NCBI GenBank assembly: GCA_021800315.1
Contig: JAJYZD010000171.1
Span: forward strand, 1 to 8,130
Direction of reading: 5' to 3'
Origin: Bacillota bacterium
GTDB lineage: Bacteria > Bacillota > Desulfotomaculia > Desulfotomaculales > JAJYZD01
DNA length: 8,130 nucleotides
This document shows positions 1 to 4,281 of the stretch, one piece after another. Numbering within the stretch: position 1 is the first letter of the stretch; every line of letters begins with the position of its first letter. The notes beneath the pieces were generated by a model, which was not told the DNA's origin, made no database searches, and saw only the letters and a program-made list of their open reading frames with translations. The position numbers and the translations under genes were made by a program.

Positions 1-2
1 TG

Positions 3-146
3 TTACAGAGCTCCGTTTTTTTATCAGGAGGTGATTTGTATTATTTCAAGTTCGGCCCACCTTTCGTGGATACCCGGCAAATCCACCTGCTTTTAGCGGG
101 AGGCGGTCAAGTTAACTGTTCTTACTGCCTGTTCTTGTCGGGGTAG
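3..146 (+). other. Open frame of uncertain status: 3' end of an upstream gene, or a 36-residue leader peptide
   Basis: This frame has no stop from the left edge to the TAG at 144-146, so it could be the tail of a gene entering from upstream. Within it, a near-perfect Shine-Dalgarno (AGGAGGTGA, 26-34) lies just before a TTG at 36, which would give a 36-residue peptide ending in NCSYCLFLSG. The spacing of about 4 bases is short and TTG is a weak start. I recognise no family. The Shine-Dalgarno is the only positive evidence for a separate start, and the frame may simply be open by chance. It ends 40 bases before the transporter start. Confidence 0.25.
66..86. promoter_or_regulatory. Small dyad, possible operator upstream of the transporter
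   Basis: GTGGAT (66-71) and ATCCAC (81-86) form a perfect 6-bp inverted repeat separated by 9 bases, about 100 bases before the transporter start. Its size would suit a dimeric repressor such as a GntR-type protein, but no regulator gene is in view. I could not identify a clear -35/-10 pair in 1-186. A 6-bp dyad can also arise by chance. Confidence 0.2.
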
Positions 147-174
147 GAAGAACTCGTGACGGTAGTTGAAGCAT

Positions 175-181
175 AAGGAGG
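175..181 (+). promoter_or_regulatory. Ribosome binding site that sets the transporter start
   Basis: AAGGAGG lies 5 bases before ATG 187. It overlaps the codons that a TTG start at 166 would use, so 187 is the better start. ATG 193, two codons further in, is a possible alternative at 11-base spacing. Confidence 0.8.
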
Positions 182-186
182 CGACC

Positions 187-1674
187 ATGGTAATGCGGGA
201 GACCGGAGTTGAAAGAGAACAAAGAATCAGGCACCAGGAATTGGTAAATGAAATGTCGGCTAGAATTGACCGACTGCCTGTATCCTGGTTTACCTACAGG
301 GTATGCATCCTGGCGGGTCTGGCATTTATCGCCGAAGCATTCGACATCGGACTTACAGGAAGCACGTTGGTTCCCATGGCGAAGATCTGGCATATTACCC
401 ATGCCCAAATGGGCCTGCTTGGTATAGCCAGTACCCTGGGAATAGTCGTTGCACTGATCCCGTCCGGGATGCTGGTCGATCATTTCGGCAGGAAAATCGT
501 AATGATCGCCGGCGTAATCATCCAGTGCATCTTCACTATGGCTGCCGCCCTCTCCAATGGCGTAATGATGGTGGTTTTAATGCGATTTATCGCGGGGTTG
601 GGGCAAGGAGCGGTTTTCCCGACACCGGTCGCCTACATTTCTGAATATGCGCCGCCGGCCACAAGAGGCTCTTTCGTGAGCCTGGTGTTGGCACTCCTGT
701 ATTTTACCTACCCACTCCCACCTTTCGTGTCGAGTCTGATCGTTAAATCGTATCCAGCCGCTTTATCATGGAAGATAATGTTCCTGACCGGTGGAGTGCC
801 TCTCCTGTTCGTGTTGCCCATGGTGATATGGTTACCTGAGTCGGTCAGATGGATGGCGAAGAAGGGACACATTGAGAAGGCCAAAAGTACACTGAACAGG
901 ATAGAAGAAGAAGTATCGCGATACCTGAGGAAACCGTTACCTGAATACGTTGTAGACGATCTTCCCTTCAACTCGGACAAGTCTCCCTGGTGGGTGGCAT
1001 TTAGCGAACAATACCTGAAGCGCACCATATTTCTTGATATAATGTACAGCGGCACATTTGTTTTCTGGTACGTGTTGCTAATTTACGGACCGACGTTCTC
1101 CGTCCGGGAAGGGCTAAGCATGGCCTCTGCCCTCCGTTTCAACGCATACCTTTTCATGGCGTGCGCCGTCGGAGGGCTGATAATGGGTTTCCTGGCCGAC
1201 AAAATCGGGCGGAAAATGATGATAGCCGCTTATGCCTTACTGGGCAGCCTTGGTTTGATTTTATTCGTCTTTTATCATTCGCCGGCTGCTATATGGATCA
1301 CCGGAGCCATGATCGGTGGTTTTGGGCTCGGGGTTTTCCCTGTTTGCAAGGTATATATTTCCGAACAATACCCGACTGAAATCCGCGGGCGTGGCGTATT
1401 TTCCTGCGAGGCCGTTTCTAGGTTTGTAGGTGGCGTTCTCTTCATGTACTATGTTTCATATCTAATGAACATCATAAGCGTCGGAGCAATTTACATTATG
1501 ATGGCAATCGGATTCTTTGTAATGACCGGCATTGTGATCATGCTGTTCGGCAATGAAACAAAATCTTTGAGCATTGATCACGTGTCCAGCCACCATCCTG
1601 TTCTTGTGCCCGCCACGCGGCAAGACCCGATGTCCGAAGGATGGACGGGGCCCGAATACCGGCCCCAGACCTGA
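187..1674 (+). CDS. MFS transporter, sugar-porter / organic-acid:H+ symporter-like
   Basis: This is a 495-residue inner-membrane carrier of the major facilitator superfamily, predicted to have 12 helices. The loop 2-3 signature is present in both halves: DHFGRK (about 98-103) and DKIGRK (about 338-343). The acidic first-helix motif AEAFD (about 49-53), the central-loop PESVRWM (about 217-223), YPTEIRGRG (about 395-403) and an ETK motif near the end (about 458-460) are hallmarks of the sugar-porter and aromatic-acid/nicotinate-type symporters. The acidic first helix recalls the organic-acid branch more than the sugar branch, but the substrate cannot be assigned. A roughly 45-residue cytoplasmic linker separates the two halves. 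The start is ATG 187, behind a strong ribosome binding site. Its GC content is visibly lower than that of the genes to the right. A 305-base gap and a separate promoter part it from the next gene, so it is probably its own transcription unit. I saw no intrinsic terminator after it. Confidence 0.9.
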   Translation: MVMRETGVEREQRIRHQELVNEMSARIDRLPVSWFTYRVCILAGLAFIAEAFDIGLTGSTLVPMAKIWHITHAQMGLLGIASTLGIVVALIPSGMLVDHFGRKIVMIAGVIIQCIFTMAAALSNGVMMVVLMRFIAGLGQGAVFPTPVAYISEYAPPATRGSFVSLVLALLYFTYPLPPFVSSLIVKSYPAALSWKIMFLTGGVPLLFVLPMVIWLPESVRWMAKKGHIEKAKSTLNRIEEEVSRYLRKPLPEYVVDDLPFNSDKSPWWVAFSEQYLKRTIFLDIMYSGTFVFWYVLLIYGPTFSVREGLSMASALRFNAYLFMACAVGGLIMGFLADKIGRKMMIAAYALLGSLGLILFVFYHSPAAIWITGAMIGGFGLGVFPVCKVYISEQYPTEIRGRGVFSCEAVSRFVGGVLFMYYVSYLMNIISVGAIYIMMAIGFFVMTGIVIMLFGNETKSLSIDHVSSHHPVLVPATRQDPMSEGWTGPEYRPQT

Positions 1675-1809
1675 ACCGAAGGCAGCCCGGCCTTGCCCGT
1701 CCCCCGCTCCACCATGGTCGGGAATGCCTGGGGGGATTTGACCGGAACCACGCAAGCACAAAAAGCATTGGCAATCACAAATGGAATCGCCGGGTGGAAA
1801 GAGGTTGCC

Positions 1810-1867
1810 GCGGGGACCCAATCACGTTTTGCATCGGCGGGGATCATCTCTCGGCGTTGCTCCCCGC
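1810..1867. repeat. Three GCGGGGA heptamers, candidate enhancer-protein sites
   Basis: GCGGGGA occurs at 1810-1816 and 1837-1843 and, inverted, as TCCCCGC at 1861-1867. The last two form a dyad with a 17-base gap. Relative to the predicted transcription start near 1924 they span about -114 to -57, close to where activators of sigma-54 promoters often bind. A related CCCCGCT lies further upstream at 1702-1708. The region is GC-rich, so chance recurrence is a real alternative. Confidence 0.25.
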
Positions 1868-1896
1868 TGAATATGAAATCCTGGTTCCGCTCGCGG

Positions 1897-1913
1897 CTGG
1901 CACGTCTTTTGCA
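1897..1913 (+). promoter_or_regulatory. Sigma-54 (RpoN/SigL) -24/-12 promoter of the flavoprotein-ferredoxin operon
   Basis: The sequence CTGGCACGTCTTTTGCA matches the sigma-54 consensus YTGGCACG-N4-TTGCW with no mismatch. The invariant GG (1899-1900) and GC (1911-1912) are separated by exactly 10 bases, as required. Transcription should begin near 1924, giving a leader of about 56 bases before ATG 1980. Sigma-54 promoters need an AAA+ enhancer-binding activator, which is not encoded in this window. The orientation and distance fit the downstream gene well. Confidence 0.8.
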
Positions 1914-1928
1914 CTGTTATCAGCTGAA

Positions 1929-1952
1929 CCGGCCGGCGGTTGAGGCCGGCGG
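1929..1952 (+). repeat. GC-rich repeat and possible hairpin in the 5' leader
   Basis: GGCCGGCGG occurs twice, at 1931-1939 and 1944-1952. CCGGCC (1929-1934) can pair with GGCCGG (1944-1949) around a 9-base loop, placing a hairpin just after the predicted transcription start and about 15 bases before the ribosome binding site. No function is demonstrated. It may only stabilise the mRNA. Confidence 0.3.
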
Positions 1953-1964
1953 ATCATGGAAGGG

Positions 1965-1971
1965 AAGGGAG
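1965..1971 (+). promoter_or_regulatory. Ribosome binding site that selects ATG 1980
   Basis: AAGGGAG lies 8 bases before ATG 1980. The in-frame ATG at 1956 has only a poor purine stretch before it, so the shorter protein is preferred. Confidence 0.65.
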
Positions 1972-1979
1972 AGCGGAAC

Positions 1980-3824
1980 ATGTCGTACCATACGATTGAG
2001 GCTGACGTAGTGGTGGTCGGAGGCGGCAGCGCCGGAACCGTGGCGGCCATCAAGGCCAAGAGCGGGGATCCCGGAGCCCGGGTGGTGGTCCTGGATAAAG
2101 GACCGATTGAGACTTCCGGTGCTATCGGGCGGGGTATGGACGCCCTGAACGTGGTATCGGTTCCCGGTTACGGCACCCCGGAAGATGTTGTGGAGGCTTT
2201 GACCAAGGTCACCGAAGGCGTGCTGGATCAGGAATGCGCCTACGTACTGGGGGCAAAAAGTCTCGAGGCCATGAAGGATCTGGAGAAATATACGGAGCGG
2301 GAGCCCGGCGACTTGTTCCCCCTGGACGGGAACGGCAACTACAAAGCCAGTTATTTGCATCCGGTAAATCATGCGCTCTATATGGCCATGGACGGCGAGG
2401 ACATCAAACGGGCGTTGGCCCGGGAAGTACGCAAGTTGGGCTGCCTGGTGCTCGACCGCACTCCGGCCGTGCGCTTGTTGACCGAGGAGGGCAGGGTTGC
2501 AGGTATTCTGGCGTTCAACATCAGGACCGGCGACTTTTACCTGATCAAGACGCCGGCAGTGATCATTACCTCCGGCTGTGTGGGTAAATTCGGTATGCCG
2601 CGGGACGGTTACCTCAGTGGCATTTACGAATTTCCAGGCAATACCGGTGACGGATTCGCCATGGCCTACCATGCCGGGGCTGAACTGGTAAACCTGGAGT
2701 GCTTTCAGACCAACTTGTTGATGAAGGACTTCAACGGACCGGCTTGCGGCTACGTGGTCATTCCGCGGGGCGGCTACGGCGTAAACGCCCGCGGGGAAAA
2801 ATACTGGACGCACGGCTATTGGTCCGGTGACATGTTTCTTGCGGTGTGGCGGGAGTTTCAGGAAGGCCGCGGTCCCGTTTTCCTGAAGATGGATCACCTG
2901 CCGGAGGATACGGTTAAGGGTCTGGAAAAGATCCTGTGGGGAACCGAGCGTACCGTACGCGGGCTGTTTCACCAGCAGCGCGACGAGGATTACCGTCGTT
3001 GGGATTCCGTGGAACAGGGCATGGAGGAAATCACCCTGTGCAGCGGACACAGTATGTCCGGTATTCTGGTGAACAAGGATACGGAAACCACGGTACCGGG
3101 GCTGTATGCCGCCGGAGATTGTGCGGCGGTGCCGCATCAGTATCTGACCGGCGCGCTGGTTTTCGGCGCGATTGCCGGCGAAAAAGCGGTTTCCTACGCC
3201 CGGATTGCGCGCCGGCTGGAGCCTGCGGTCAGCCTGAAAAAGGCCTGGCGGGAAATCCGGGAACCCCTCTTGCGACCCGATGGCCTGGCGGCGGAGGATG
3301 TGGAGATCAAGATCCGCAGCAAAGTAAGCCAGTACCTCACTCCGCCGAAGAACGATTTTCTTTACCACAAAATGCTTTGGTGGGTGGACCGGATGCGCCG
3401 GGAGGATGTTCCCCGGATCAAGGTGACGGACTACCACAATTTGATCAAGGTAACGGAAGTAAAGAGTATCATTGATTGCGCGGAAATGGCTGCCCGCGCC
3501 TCACTCTACCGCACCGAAAGCCGCTGGGGACTTGGTCATTACCGGCTGGCCTACCCCGGGCGGGATTCAGCATGGGACGGCAAGTGGGTGGTGGTCAGGA
3601 AGGATGGCGCAACCGGGGAGATGCTCGTTTCCAAGAAAGATGTGCCGAAGCATAAGTGGGATTTCCCCGCCAGGCTGGAATACGAATATCCCCGGCCGGT
3701 ATTCGATATGGGCCGGGGCTTCGTGCCTCCGCCCAATGGTTATGAAGACCCGTGGATCAGGGAAAAGGTCTGCCGGGAAGGTCTCAGTATTCCCAAGAGA
3801 ATGATTACCCGGAGGGAGCGATAG
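1980..3824 (+). CDS. FAD-dependent oxidoreductase of the fumarate reductase / AprA (adenylylsulfate reductase alpha) family
   Basis: This 614-residue cytoplasmic flavoprotein opens with a Rossmann FAD-binding fold (VVVVGGGSAG, about 10-19). It carries the family motifs NTGDG (about 221-225) followed by an AGAELVNLE stretch, GHSMSG (about 356-361), and the second FAD-contact segment LYAAGDCA (about 375-382). The C-terminal helical domain contains ESR..HYR..YP.RDSAW (about 513-532), typical of succinate dehydrogenase, fumarate reductase and AprA proteins. It is somewhat shorter than AprA (about 640-660). The GAIGRGMDALN stretch (about 47-57) resembles the AprA substrate loop, and the following gene encodes an AprB-like ferredoxin, which favours an AprA-like two-subunit enzyme over L-aspartate oxidase or fumarate reductase. 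True APS reductase activity is doubtful because no sulfate-reduction genes are visible. The substrate is unknown. A sigma-54 promoter precedes the gene. Confidence 0.85.
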   Translation: MSYHTIEADVVVVGGGSAGTVAAIKAKSGDPGARVVVLDKGPIETSGAIGRGMDALNVVSVPGYGTPEDVVEALTKVTEGVLDQECAYVLGAKSLEAMKDLEKYTEREPGDLFPLDGNGNYKASYLHPVNHALYMAMDGEDIKRALAREVRKLGCLVLDRTPAVRLLTEEGRVAGILAFNIRTGDFYLIKTPAVIITSGCVGKFGMPRDGYLSGIYEFPGNTGDGFAMAYHAGAELVNLECFQTNLLMKDFNGPACGYVVIPRGGYGVNARGEKYWTHGYWSGDMFLAVWREFQEGRGPVFLKMDHLPEDTVKGLEKILWGTERTVRGLFHQQRDEDYRRWDSVEQGMEEITLCSGHSMSGILVNKDTETTVPGLYAAGDCAAVPHQYLTGALVFGAIAGEKAVSYARIARRLEPAVSLKKAWREIREPLLRPDGLAAEDVEIKIRSKVSQYLTPPKNDFLYHKMLWWVDRMRREDVPRIKVTDYHNLIKVTEVKSIIDCAEMAARASLYRTESRWGLGHYRLAYPGRDSAWDGKWVVVRKDGATGEMLVSKKDVPKHKWDFPARLEYEYPRPVFDMGRGFVPPPNGYEDPWIREKVCREGLSIPKRMITRRER

Positions 3825-3826
3825 GG

Positions 3827-4054
3827 GTGGAGAGTGGAGAAAGAAAACAGTACGAGTGGATTAGAGTCGATCAGGATAAGTGCATCAGTTGCGGCGATTG
3901 CGTCGAGTTCTGTCCGCGGGACGTACTGCGCCTGGACAACCAGGGCTTTCCGTACATGGCTTACAGGGATGATTGCTGGTACTGTGATGTCTGTACCTTC
4001 GTATGCAAGCCCAAAGCCCTTTCTCTCGAAGAGGTACCGTATCTGATCAAGTAG
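3827..4054 (+). CDS. Two-[4Fe-4S] ferredoxin, AprB-like electron-transfer subunit
   Basis: This 75-residue ferredoxin has two complete CxxCxxCxxxC motifs, with cysteines at about 19, 22, 25, 29 and 50, 53, 56, 60, so it can bind two [4Fe-4S] clusters. The first motif is followed by the usual proline; in the second a lysine takes that place. The aromatic CWYCDVC stretch recalls the CWECYSC motif of AprB. It is about half the length of AprB (about 150 residues) and lacks the C-terminal tail that wraps around AprA. The GTG start at 3827 lies two bases after the flavoprotein stop, with GGAGG (3811-3815) upstream, so the two are translationally linked and very likely form one complex. A longer in-frame start at GTG 3752 would overlap the preceding gene and is unlikely. 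It probably passes electrons between the flavoprotein and a soluble or membrane partner not seen here. Confidence 0.88.
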   Translation: MESGERKQYEWIRVDQDKCISCGDCVEFCPRDVLRLDNQGFPYMAYRDDCWYCDVCTFVCKPKALSLEEVPYLIK

Positions 4055-4071
4055 GCGGACACCGTCCGTCG

Positions 4072-4097
4072 AAAAAAAACCGGATGGCCTTACCGGT
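4072..4097 (-). terminator. Possible minus-strand terminator of the molybdenum hydroxylase operon
   Basis: Read on the minus strand, ACCGG (plus 4093-4097) can pair with CCGGT (plus 4079-4083) around a 9-base loop. The stem is followed directly by a run of T residues, seen as A residues at plus 4072-4079. It shares bases with the strong plus-strand stem, so the two folds compete, but each belongs to a different transcript. It lies about 185 bases beyond the hydroxylase stop. The short stem makes this less certain. Confidence 0.45.
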
Positions 4098-4131
4098 CAC
4101 ATCGCCCGGGTAATGTGACCGGTATTTTTTT
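4091..4131 (+). terminator. Intrinsic terminator of the flavoprotein-ferredoxin operon
   Basis: TACCGGTCACAT (4091-4102) pairs perfectly with ATGTGACCGGTA (4113-4124) to give a 12-bp stem with a 10-base loop, followed at once by seven T residues (4125-4131). It begins 36 bases after the ferredoxin stop. This is a textbook Rho-independent terminator on the plus strand. Confidence 0.93.
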
Positions 4132-4281
4132 CCCCCTCCCCTGCCGGCCGCGCTTAACGCCAAGGCTGATCACCGCTGCCCGGGAATTGGAAATATATTT
4201 TCGGGTACTTACACTTGCAGGGCCCACCCCTGCGGGTCGCTTACCGAAAGCCGCAAGTCCCGTTCGGGCCGGCCCGGGCAG
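4132..4281. other. Gap between convergent operons, no gene seen
   Basis: No supported reading frame lies here. The only structure noted is a small GC-rich inverted repeat, GCAGGG (4217-4222) and CCCTGC (4228-4233) with a 5-base loop. It is not followed by a T-run on either strand, so I do not call it a terminator. Scanning for tRNA-like arms gave nothing. Confidence 0.6.

Larger units (their letters stand above)
1675..1979 (+). other. Intergenic regulatory region, no convincing gene
   Basis: These 305 bases separate the transporter from the flavoprotein gene. A frame beginning at TTG 1693 (or the ATG at 1714) stays open through the region and into the next gene. Its product resembles no family I know, and it lacks a ribosome binding site. 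It also runs across a sigma-54 promoter, so I treat it as non-coding. The region holds the promoter at 1897-1913, repeated GCGGGGA heptamers upstream of it, and a short leader with a GC-rich repeat. Confidence 0.65.

Noticed and set aside
1648..1667. GGGGCC / GGCCCC inverted repeat at the end of the transporter gene as a terminator
   Set aside because: It lies inside the coding sequence and no T-run follows it.
1693..2010. Open frame of about 105 codons spanning the region between the transporter and the flavoprotein
   Set aside because: It lacks a ribosome binding site, starts with TTG, resembles no known family, runs across the sigma-54 promoter and overlaps the start of the flavoprotein gene.
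1920..3437. 505-codon open frame on the minus strand opposite the flavoprotein gene
   Set aside because: It is the antisense shadow of a well-supported gene. Its translation shows no domain motifs and is rich in His, Arg and Pro, as expected from the complement of GC-rich coding DNA.
1980..4054. Genuine dissimilatory APS reductase (aprBA) of a sulfate-reduction locus
   Set aside because: In sulfate-reduction loci aprB usually precedes aprA and sat or qmo genes lie nearby. Here the order is reversed, the ferredoxin is half the AprB length and no partner genes are visible.
4056..4068. CGGAC-ACC-GTCCG hairpin just after the ferredoxin stop as a terminator
   Set aside because: The loop is only 3 bases, and on the plus strand it is followed by an A-run, not a T-run. 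The 12-bp stem at 4091-4124 is the real terminator.
4200..4281. Possible tRNA-like folding in the convergent gap
   Set aside because: No T-arm, anticodon arm and acceptor stem could be placed together on either strand.
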